From the NCBI GenBank assembly GCA_900318375.1, contig ONKG01000008.1, forward strand, positions 1 to 57,470: 57,470 bases of DNA, read 5' to 3'. Shown one piece after another: positions 50,603 to 57,470 of this stretch (position 1 is the first letter of the stretch; each line of letters starts with the position of its first letter). The DNA comes from an uncultured Lachnospiraceae bacterium. GTDB lineage: Bacteria > Bacillota > Clostridia > Lachnospirales > Lachnospiraceae. The notes under the pieces are model-generated. The model was given only the letters and a program-made list of their open reading frames with translations, was not told the origin of the DNA and did not search any database. The translations under genes were made by a program, and so were the position numbers.

Positions 50603-51190
50603 ATGCAGAAAATCGTTCTTCTCTTTCCGGGCGTTGGCTATCACACAGATAAGCCGCTTCTTTTCTACGGGAGAAAACTGGCGCAGAACTATGGATATGA
50701 GACCGTGATCAGCCTTTCCTATGGGGGATTTAAAGGCGGGATCAAGGGAAATCCTGAAAAAATGAAGGAGGCATTTGAGAGTGCTCTTTCCCAGGCGGAG
50801 GAAATCTTCCGCAGGGAGTGCAAAAAGAACGGGCTCGACCGCAAGACTCTTTTTGCCGGGGATAACGAGATTCTCGTCATCTCCAAGAGCATAGGAACGG
50901 CCGTGGCAGCAGCCTTCCAGCAACAGCATGGCTTTGTCGGAAAGAACATCTATTTTACACCGGTCAAACAGAGTTTTCTGTTCATGCAGCCTGAGAGCGG
51001 GATTGTTTTTCACGGAACCGCTGATCCATGGGCGGAGACACAGGACATCCGTGAGGGCTGTGAAAAACTCCATCTTCCCCTTTATATCACGGAGGGAACC
51101 AACCACTCCATGGAGACGGGAGACTGCCTGAAGGACCTGCAGATCATGCGGGAGATTATGGAGCACTGCAATGAATATCTCAGTTCATAA
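50603..51190 (+). CDS. Alpha/beta hydrolase, dienelactone-hydrolase-like
   Basis: The 195-residue protein starts after GGAGGA. IVLLFPGVGYH (oxyanion strand), VISKSIGTAVA (nucleophile Ser in a GxSxG-like elbow where the first Gly is replaced), HGTADPWAE (acid Asp) and EGTNHSME (catalytic His) give the ordered triad. Small cytosolic member; substrate unknown. It follows the nuclease-helicase by 60 bp and precedes the M20 peptidase. Confidence 0.75.
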   Translation: MQKIVLLFPGVGYHTDKPLLFYGRKLAQNYGYETVISLSYGGFKGGIKGNPEKMKEAFESALSQAEEIFRRECKKNGLDRKTLFAGDNEILVISKSIGTAVAAAFQQQHGFVGKNIYFTPVKQSFLFMQPESGIVFHGTADPWAETQDIREGCEKLHLPLYITEGTNHSMETGDCLKDLQIMREIMEHCNEYLSS

Positions 51191-51282
51191 AGAAACTGCC
51201 CGGCAGGCACATTCATCAAAACTGAAAAGCAGGATTCAAAAAACTTTTCGGGAAAAAACAAAAATTCCGGCAAGGCGGGTAA

Positions 51283-51380
51283 AAACGGAAAATCGGGCAA
51301 AACCGGCAAGTCGGGTAAAACCGGAAAATCGGACAAAACCGTCAGATCGGGTAAAACCGGGAAATCGGGCAAAACCGGCG
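51283..51380 (+). repeat. 18-bp tandem repeats upstream of the M20 gene
   Basis: Five imperfect copies of GGAAAATCGGGCAAAACC. They keep an open frame (Arg/Lys/Pro-rich) that joins the M20 frame, but a ribosome site for that longer form is lacking. Confidence 0.85.
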
Positions 51381-51398
51381 CAAGAGGAAAAAAGGGCG

Positions 51399-52745
51399 AT
51401 GGCAAAGAGCAAAAGGGCTCTGGAATATGCGAAGATCCTGTCCCGCATGGTGCAGTATGACACTGTTTCCTATCCCTACTCCGAAACACATCCCGCCGCA
51501 GTCCAGCTGGATCGCTATCATGGCTATCACAGGCTCCTGGAAGAGCTTTTCCCCATGGTTCACGAAAAGCTGGAGAAGACGGATCTGGACGGAAGCCTTC
51601 TGTATTTCTGGAAGGGAAAGAATAATGAGCGCCCTATTGTCCTGATGGGGCATCAGGATGTTGTGCCTGTCAACGACGCGGAATGGGAGTATCCTCCTTT
51701 TTCAGGAAAGATAAGCGGCGGAAAGGTCTGGGGACGGGGATCAGTGGATACAAAGTGCTCCTGTATGGCCTTTTTCCAGGCGGCGGAAGAGCTGCTCAAA
51801 GAGGGATACATCCCTGAGCAGGATGTCTATATTTCCACCTCCTGCACAGAAGAATGGGGAGGACCCGGCTGTCCTGCCATTGTGGAGGAACTACGGAAAA
51901 GGGGCGTGAAGCCCTGGTTTGTCTGTGATGAGGGCGGGGGAATCTACACCGATCCCATGGCGGGTGTCAGGGGTAATATCGCCATGATCGGCATCGGGGA
52001 GAAGGGACGCGCCAATGTAAAGTTCATTGCAAGAGGAGAGGGCGGACATGCCAGCACCCCCAGGAAAAATTCTCCTATTGCCCGGCTTGCAGCCTTTGTC
52101 TGCGCAGTCGAAAAACACAGTCCTTTCCGAAGAAAAATGGAGCCCTCGACCAGGGCCATGCTGGAAGCCCTTGCCCCCGGCGCTGTGCTTCCCTTCCGCA
52201 TCGCTCTGCAGAATCTGAACCTGTTCCAAAAGCCCATTGAGCTTTTGACACCCCGCATCAGCGGACAGGCTGCCGCCATGCTGGGAACGACGATCACTTT
52301 TACAATGGCTTCCGGGTCGGATGCCTGCAATGTCTTTCCCACAGAAGCCGCACTGGGCGCCAATATGCGCTTTGTCCATCACCAGGATATGGAGGAGAGC
52401 CTGGCTCTGATCCGACGCCTGGCTGCAAAGTACCGTCTTGAGATGGAAGTGCTCAGCGCCGCCCCATGCACGAAGCTGGCCGATATAGGCGGCACTGCCT
52501 TCCGCTATGTGGAGCAGACCGTGATGAAGACTTTTCCCGGCATGCTCACCAGTCCCTATGTCCTCACTGCCGCGACGGATTCCGCTTTTTACGATTTGAT
52601 CTGCGACAACTGCATCCGCTTCGCGCCCATTGTCTACGGACCGGAGGAGAAAAAAGGCATCCACGGCACAAATGAGGCCCTACGCTACGACTGTCTGCCG
52701 GGAGCGGTGGATTTTTACAAAAACCTGATCACAGGGAATCAATAG
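51399..52745 (+). CDS. M20-family metallopeptidase
   Basis: From ATG 51399 the product has 448 residues, normal for the family; the frame is open back to ATG 51171, overlapping the previous gene, but that part is repeat-coded. Motifs: LMGHQDVVPV (metal His and Asp), GRGSVDTKCS (bridging Asp), STSCTEEWGGPG (catalytic and metal Glu), CDEGGG and GIHGTNEALRY (last metal His). A dimerisation domain (about 195-310) includes GGHASTPRKNSP. Likely a carboxypeptidase or acyl-amino-acid deacylase. The exact substrate is not clear. Confidence 0.85.
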   Translation: MAKSKRALEYAKILSRMVQYDTVSYPYSETHPAAVQLDRYHGYHRLLEELFPMVHEKLEKTDLDGSLLYFWKGKNNERPIVLMGHQDVVPVNDAEWEYPPFSGKISGGKVWGRGSVDTKCSCMAFFQAAEELLKEGYIPEQDVYISTSCTEEWGGPGCPAIVEELRKRGVKPWFVCDEGGGIYTDPMAGVRGNIAMIGIGEKGRANVKFIARGEGGHASTPRKNSPIARLAAFVCAVEKHSPFRRKMEPSTRAMLEALAPGAVLPFRIALQNLNLFQKPIELLTPRISGQAAAMLGTTITFTMASGSDACNVFPTEAALGANMRFVHHQDMEESLALIRRLAAKYRLEMEVLSAAPCTKLADIGGTAFRYVEQTVMKTFPGMLTSPYVLTAATDSAFYDLICDNCIRFAPIVYGPEEKKGIHGTNEALRYDCLPGAVDFYKNLITGNQ

Positions 52746-52874
52746 AACATATGCACAGCGGACCAGCGGCTGAAACCACAGGGGACCGGCAGGCTGAAAA
52801 CACAGGAGTTCATGCGGGAAACTTAAAAAAAGCACTGGGAATTTGCAGGAAATTGGCAGAAGAAGACTTAAAAG

Positions 52875-53447
52875 ATGAAAATTATTATCAGAACAGCATC
52901 CCCAAAGGATGCGGGACAGATCCGGGACATTTATGCATACTATGTCCTGCACACCGCCATCACATACGAGTATGAAGTGCCGGCACTGGAAGAGATGCGG
53001 GGACGTATAGAGAGCACTCTCCGGAAATATCCTTATCTCGTGGCAGAAGAGAAGGGGAGGATACTGGGCTATGCCTATGCCGGACCCTTAAAGCAGAGAG
53101 CAGCCTATGACTGGAGCGTCGAGACTTCTATTTATGTCTCGAAGGATAAAAAAGGGAGAGGGATCGGAAAAGGACTGCTGAATTCCCTGGAGGATTTTCT
53201 GCGAAGGCAAAACATCCTGAATGCCAACGCCTGTATCGCTGTACCTGATGACAGGGAAGATCAGTATCTCACCTTTGACAGTGTTCATTTTCACGAAAAA
53301 ATGGGATATCAGGCTGTCGGAACATTTCATTCCTGTGCCTGCAAGTTTAACCGCTGGTACAACATGATCTGGATGGAAAAAATGCTCGGCAGCCACACCC
53401 TTCCGCCGGCTCCGGTGATTCCCTTTCCGGATCTGGAAAAGGAATGA
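52875..53447 (+). CDS. GNAT acetyltransferase, phosphinothricin-acetyltransferase-like
   Basis: The 190-residue protein has the GNAT fold of the Pat/Bar/MddA subgroup: IRTASPKDAGQIRDIY, ITYEYEVP, RILGYAYAGPLKQRAAYDW (typical PLRERPAYDW-like block), SIYVSKDKKGRGIGKGLL (acetyl-CoA loop), then FHEKMGYQAVGTF. Such enzymes acetylate amino-acid analogues such as phosphinothricin or methionine sulfoximine. A strong terminator follows. The preceding 130 bp holds no gene. Confidence 0.85.
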   Translation: MKIIIRTASPKDAGQIRDIYAYYVLHTAITYEYEVPALEEMRGRIESTLRKYPYLVAEEKGRILGYAYAGPLKQRAAYDWSVETSIYVSKDKKGRGIGKGLLNSLEDFLRRQNILNANACIAVPDDREDQYLTFDSVHFHEKMGYQAVGTFHSCACKFNRWYNMIWMEKMLGSHTLPPAPVIPFPDLEKE

Positions 53448-53480
53448 ATCCATAGCGACCGATATATACGGGTATACATA

Positions 53481-53526
53481 AAAGAGGGGCAGTCACCGCT
53501 TATTTTCAGTGACTGCCCCTCTTTCC
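53481..53526. terminator. Perfect 16-bp bidirectional terminator
   Basis: AAAGAGGGGCAGTCAC (53481-53496) pairs with GTGACTGCCCCTCTTT (53509-53524) around a 12-nt loop. It separates the acetyltransferase from the convergent binding-protein gene. A second dyad, TGCGCAG (near 53605) with CTGCGCA (near 53630), lies between it and the binding-protein stop. No gene in 53448-53786. Confidence 0.9.
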
Positions 53527-53786
53527 AAATATTTGTTTTTTGTGATAGCAGACGGGCGACAGAGTTCTGAAAGCGGTTCCTGAACGCAGAATTGAACATA
53601 AGATGCGCAGAACTTGCGGAAAGTCCTGCGCACCTGATGATATTATATCAATATTGTGATTTTTTCAAAAACCGGTTTCGGCGGTGTGCTTTTTTTAGAG
53701 ATCTGCTTTCTGATCTTATGCGTCCTGGTTTTCCGGCTTTTCAGCAGCCTGCCTTTCCAATCTGGTTTTCCGGCGTGCCTTGCCTC

Positions 53787-54830
53787 TTATTTCGCGTAAT
53801 CGTTTACGTTCTCGGATGTAACTTTCTCAAAGGGTACATAGAAGAGGCTGTCGCACTCATCGGATACTGTGCATCCGGTTCCTTCGCCGGCGGGCTTGCC
53901 GTCGATCAGGTTCTTGGCAATGCGGATTGCTGCTTCTGCCTGTCCTGCTGCACTCTGGAAGACGCTCATGGACATGGTTCCGTTCTGGATTGCTTCTACT
54001 GCGTCAGCAGTTGCATCGATGCCGACGATCGGGATGGAGGCGGGATCAATTCCTTTGTTCTCCAGGGCCTTGATTGCGCCGAGTGCCATTGCGTCGTTGT
54101 TGGAGATGATGCAGTCAAACTCTTTGCCTGTTTCAAGGAAGGATTCAACGCCCTGCTGTGCCTTTGCGCGGTCGTAATCTGCGGAAATCGTTGCGACTTC
54201 AATCATGTTCAGGCCTGCGTCTTTGAGGATTTCAAGAGGCTTCTGGGAACGGATGACGGAGTGGGACAGATCCAGAGGACCCTGGATCAGCAGGTAGCGG
54301 ACATCAGTCTGTTCCTTTTCCTTGAAGTAATCTGCAAGGAATTCGCCCTGGAAGGTACCTGCAAGGTTTTCATCGGAGGCGACGCCTGCGACGTTTCCGC
54401 CGAGCAGATTGTAATCATCGGGCTCAGGCAGGCGGTTGACAAATACCAGTTTCATGTCGCCGGCGGCTTCCACACAGGCTGTCACGTCACTGGAGTAGGC
54501 TACGTTGACAATGGTGGCTTCCTTGCCTTCTGCCTTTGCCTGCTCGATGCACTGAATGACCTTGGAGGAGTCATTTCCTGCATGCTTGACTTCCAGCGCT
54601 ACATCGTTGTTTTTCGCGCTCACACTCATGTCTTTAAGCAGTTCCGACAGCCATTCATCTTCCACAGTGGAGACATAGCAGATATCATATGCACTGCTTC
54701 CCTTGGCAGTGGAGGCGCTGTCTGCAGGTGCGTTTGCTGCAGAGCCGCTTCCCGACGCGCTGCTTCCGCAGGCGGTGAGGCACATCATGGCGATCATACC
54801 AGTGGCTAAAATGTTTCTGAACTTTTTCAT
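53787..54830 (-). CDS. Sugar ABC transporter substrate-binding lipoprotein
   Basis: The 347-residue protein has a lipoprotein signal (lipobox CLTAC, Cys21), a Ser/Ala/Gly linker and a Peripla_BP_4 (ribose/galactose-type) domain: DICYVSTVEDEWLSELLKDM, VIQCIEQAKAEGKEATIVN, DCIISNNDAMALGAIKAL and PIVGIDATADAVEAIQNGTM. It would catch a sugar or related solute outside the membrane. No permease or ATPase gene lies beside it, so it works with components elsewhere or is an orphan. AGGAGG precedes the start. Confidence 0.9.
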   Translation of the reverse strand: MKKFRNILATGMIAMMCLTACGSSASGSGSAANAPADSASTAKGSSAYDICYVSTVEDEWLSELLKDMSVSAKNNDVALEVKHAGNDSSKVIQCIEQAKAEGKEATIVNVAYSSDVTACVEAAGDMKLVFVNRLPEPDDYNLLGGNVAGVASDENLAGTFQGEFLADYFKEKEQTDVRYLLIQGPLDLSHSVIRSQKPLEILKDAGLNMIEVATISADYDRAKAQQGVESFLETGKEFDCIISNNDAMALGAIKALENKGIDPASIPIVGIDATADAVEAIQNGTMSMSVFQSAAGQAEAAIRIAKNLIDGKPAGEGTGCTVSDECDSLFYVPFEKVTSENVNDYAK

Positions 54831-55438
54831 TTTGCTTCCTCCTTCATGTCTGTCTTTTCAGTGTTTGATATTCATTCTTTTATCAATCATTAGTGCTTCA
54901 GGTGAATTGTTTTGCTGTATCTTTTTTGTGTTTTTCTGTGACCTGCTGTTTTCTTTGATGATTTGATTATAGGTGCTTTACTGCAATGATTTCAGAGGGT
55001 TTGCTGACTGAAAATGTAAAAAAACTGACATACTCAATGGAGACGCTGTTTTTATAAGAAATACGGGAAATCCAAGGGAAAACAGGCTGGGAAACGGCTT
55101 GTGTTTGTGACAAAGAGACTATAAAATGTAATAAAACCGACTTAAAACAGCAGGTTATAGACGATATTCATTTTTCTGCATGTGATTTCCATACCCGTTT
55201 TTATCAGAATGCTCCGGCGCAATGTGTTATTTCCGCCTTGCGATGGGCGCAGGCAGAGCGGGGCAGAGGCCGGCATGGACGTCTCAAACCTATTGATGGC
55301 AATTGAGGCTTTAAAGAATTGAGCTTTTAAAGAATTGAGGTGTAAAAGATAATTAAGGCATAAAAGATAATAAAGACATTAAAGATCATTCACAGATTAA
55401 AGACTATGAAGTGTCATTAAGACAGATGAGGACCGGAA
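54831..55438. promoter_or_regulatory. Divergent control region for the binding protein and araC
   Basis: On the minus strand TATAAT (54971-54966) with a weak -35 (TGAAAT) is a likely promoter of the binding-protein gene. Toward araC the stretch 55305-55410 holds degenerate repeats of TAAAGAATTGAG and TTAAAGAT types. No gene is seen in these 608 bp. Confidence 0.4.
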
Positions 55439-56335
55439 ATGATACGTTATCAGAAAAACAGACTTGTTCTGGCAAGTGACAGTAAAGAACTTTTAGAGAA
55501 AGAATCCGAGGGTCTGCCCTTTGTGTGCAACTTCAATGAGAGCAACGTGTTTATCGGACACCATATTCCCTGGCACTGGCATGAATGGTTCGAGATCAAT
55601 TATACGGAGAGAGGGTCTTATTTGCTCCAGACACCGGAAAATACCGTGGAGATCCACCAGGGTGAGGCTGTTTATATCAACGGAAGTATTCTGCACGCTT
55701 ATGACTTTCCTGTGGACGGCGGTTATTACTCCCTGTCCTGCGATACCCGCTTTCCGGGCGGAGAGTTCGGGAGTTATCTGGACAGAAAGTATTTTTCACC
55801 GCTTCTGCGGTCCAGATCCCTGACCTTCCTGCATATAAAGCCCGACACAGAGAGAAGGATCCGCCTGATCGGTTATATTCTGCAGCTTCTGGATGTTTTG
55901 AGAGAGGAGCCCAGGGGCTATGAGCTGGCCGTAAGACAGATACTGGGGGATTTTCTGATTCTGCTCTCTGAGGAGGCCGCAGAGATCCTTGCCAGGGATC
56001 AGGCAGGCAATGAACGGGATCTGGAGCGTATGAAACTGATGCTGGACTTTGTCTACAAAAATTATGGCGATCAGATCGGAGTGACGGAGATCGCGCAGGC
56101 GGCGGGCGTCAGCTCCCGGGAATGCACGCGGTGCTTCAAGCGGACGGTTGACCGCACACCGGTCCGCTTCCTGATCGAATACCGGGCTCAGATGGCCGCT
56201 TCCCTCCTTTTGGGAACGGGCATGAGTATTTCTGAAATTGCCGAAAAATGCGGTTTCATGTCTGACAGCTATTTCAGCAAGATTTTCCGTGAGATTTACC
56301 AATGCACTCCCCGTGAATATAGAAAAGAGAATTAA
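55439..56335 (+). CDS. AraC-family transcriptional regulator
   Basis: The 298-residue protein has an N-terminal cupin (about 35-130; HHIPWHWHEWFEINY, with the His pair usual for AraC cupins) and a C-terminal double HTH (about 195-296; GVTEIAQAAGVSSRECTRCF, SISEIAEKCGFMSDSYFSKI, CTPREYRKE). It is divergent from the sugar-binding protein, suggesting it controls that gene in response to a sugar or related signal; that is inference from position. GGACCGGA lies before the ATG. Confidence 0.88.
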   Translation: MIRYQKNRLVLASDSKELLEKESEGLPFVCNFNESNVFIGHHIPWHWHEWFEINYTERGSYLLQTPENTVEIHQGEAVYINGSILHAYDFPVDGGYYSLSCDTRFPGGEFGSYLDRKYFSPLLRSRSLTFLHIKPDTERRIRLIGYILQLLDVLREEPRGYELAVRQILGDFLILLSEEAAEILARDQAGNERDLERMKLMLDFVYKNYGDQIGVTEIAQAAGVSSRECTRCFKRTVDRTPVRFLIEYRAQMAASLLLGTGMSISEIAEKCGFMSDSYFSKIFREIYQCTPREYRKEN

Positions 56336-56507
56336 GTGACAAGACGTTACAGAAGTAGGGACCGCCGCAAAATTGGAGATAACAGGCGCTTTTGCGTCAT
56401 TTTCAAGGCAAAAACCCGCTTGTAAGGCAAAGACCGCTTGACTCTCACACTGTGGCAGGCATTATGCTTGACCTGAGCTCAAAAAGACAGCAGGAGGAGG
56501 TACCGCC

Positions 56508-57285
56508 ATGTTGAAAATCGGAGAACCACTATGATGAGATCGGTCTTTTGAAACCGGCAGAAACAGACCGCTTCACGGATTACAGGTACTACAGGGAGGA
56601 CCAGCTCCCTATCGCAGGCCGTATTGCTGCCCTGAAGGATATGGGCTTTCCGCTTGCGGATATCGTCAGGATCCTTGAAGTCTACGAGGACAGGGAGAAA
56701 CTGGAACAGTTCTTTTCTGCCCGGAAGCAAGAACTGGAGGCCTTGTCAAAAGATACGGCGAATAAGCTGACGCTTCTGGACGCAGCCAGAAAAAGGCTGA
56801 GAAAGGAAGAAGACATGAGTTATAATGTTACCCTCAAGACCTTTCCCGAGCGATATGCCGCTACTGTCCGGATGACCATTCCCCGCTACGAGGACGAAGG
56901 AATCATCTGGGGCAGGATGACAGAAGAAACCTGCCGCATGAATCTCGTGGAGGATGATCCCTGCCTATGCGCCGTGACTTATCTTGACGGCGAGTACAAG
57001 GAAGAAAACGTAGAAATGATGGCATGGAAGACCGTCAAGGGAAGCTATCCGGATACAGAACATGTGAAGTTCCGCACACTTCCGGAGGTAACGGTCGCAA
57101 GCTGCACTTACCAGGGCAGTTACACCCAGATTGTAGACGTCTACTCGGCAGTCATCGCCTGGATGGACGCGAACGGCTATGAACCCGCAGAGCCCATGTT
57201 CAACATCTACCATGTCAGTCCTCACGAGACACAGAACCCTGATGAGTTTGTGACGGAGGTCTGCTACCCGGTGAAAAAGAAATAA
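56508..57285 (+). pseudogene. MerR-family regulator with deleted helix-turn-helix
   Basis: GGAGGAGG and ATG 56508 start MLKIGE, the usual MerR opening, but the next codons read CCA CTA TGA. In another frame the sequence resumes at HYDEIGLLKPAETDRFTDY. About 13 residues that form the DNA-recognition helix are missing, with loss of frame. The rest is intact: MerR dimerisation coil (to about 56810) and a GyrI-like effector-binding domain (MSYNVTLKTFPERYAATVRM to the end). The remaining open frame starts only at a TTG (56548) with no ribosome site. Confidence 0.75.
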
Positions 57286-57470
57286 GGAAAGAAATAAGGG
57301 AAGGCATAAGGGATTACCGGGAAATACAAGAAAACAGCGGGAAATATTGGAATATCGGGTGTTGCTGATATGTTGATTCGTCACTAAACTGATCAAACCA
57401 ATTGTCGCCATTCTGCTCTTTTAGCTGTCTTTACAAGACACCATTGAAAAGTGGCACTGGTCATTGACAC
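57286..57470. other. Right edge of window, no recognisable gene
   Basis: AAATAAGGGAAGGCATAAGGG-like degenerate repeats follow the merR remnant. On the minus strand a frame open from the edge ends at a TGA near 57393 (ending RAEWRQLV), possibly the 3' end of a gene outside the window; I do not recognise it. Confidence 0.3.

Noticed and set aside
51171-51398. N-terminal extension of the M20 peptidase
   Set aside because: It overlaps the upstream gene, is coded by 18-bp repeats and has no ribosome site; the M20 fold begins just after ATG 51399.
53592-54809. Open frame of 405 codons on the plus strand
   Set aside because: It is antisense to the sugar-binding lipoprotein gene, which has a signal peptide, lipobox and ribosome site. 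The plus-strand product is Cys-rich without any family motif.

Overview
The window looks like a piece of a Firmicutes chromosome, most likely Clostridia and probably Lachnospiraceae. Base composition is balanced. Promoters are sigma-A type, often with an extended -10 (TGnTATAAT). The gene content includes a GerMN lipoprotein, a SpoIIE-type phosphatase, a DUF6320 membrane protein, a DUF6273 tail, a thiSFGHE operon behind a TPP riboswitch, and the GGGACGGT palindromes I associate with gut Clostridia. I see no tRNA, rRNA, CRISPR array or prophage.

Layout. 1-670: edge of an IS66-like element (minus strand). 1084-3914: two overlapping CNNM/CBS (HlyC/CorC) membrane genes. 4192-8275: an acyltransferase-like protein, a zinc-ribbon membrane protein and a pectinacetylesterase-like hydrolase carrying 12-residue repeats. 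8466-9479: an SRAP (YedK/HMCES-like) protein. 9764-11957: a secreted zinc protease split by a frameshift between an A8 and a G8 tract. 12424-20318: ComEA, a response regulator/histidine kinase pair, a GerMN lipoprotein and ComEC. 20293-21798: a 105-bp repeat array and a PD-(D/E)XK-like protein. 21968-30767: Ser/Thr kinase with DUF6273 tail, two lipoproteins, and a Cache-HAMP-PP2C phosphatase. 31198-36597: a 2-hydroxyacid dehydrogenase, a nicotinamidase-like hydrolase, a small lipoprotein, two HExxH proteins and a histidine phosphatase. 36800-40523: apt, serA, a LOG-family protein and a uridine kinase. 40656-41366: a lipoprotein/permease chimera. 41824-47119: a LysR gene, then the thi operon on the minus strand. 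47297-53447: BspA-like LRR protein, DUF1295 protein, nuclease-helicase, alpha/beta hydrolase, M20 peptidase and GNAT acetyltransferase. 53787-57285: sugar-binding lipoprotein, AraC regulator and a broken merR gene.

How the parts fit. comEA and comEC belong to the DNA-uptake machine and share an almost identical 5' leader of about 45 nt, which can fold to hide the Shine-Dalgarno sequence. This looks like a common translational switch and is the strongest candidate here for an undescribed system. The thi operon has a complete control region: promoter, TPP aptamer, then terminator. serA has a good promoter followed by a leader that contains a terminator-like hairpin.

The other striking property is repeat load. 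More than a dozen tandem arrays (units of about 10 to 105 bp) lie at gene borders or inside gene ends, and several dispersed hairpin families are scattered between genes. Several genes (comEC, the kinase, the GerMN lipoprotein, the esterase, the gene at 34180) have termini or linkers made of array sequence. Some loci are decaying: the merR gene has lost its helix-turn-helix, the permease is truncated and fused, and the protease is out of frame.
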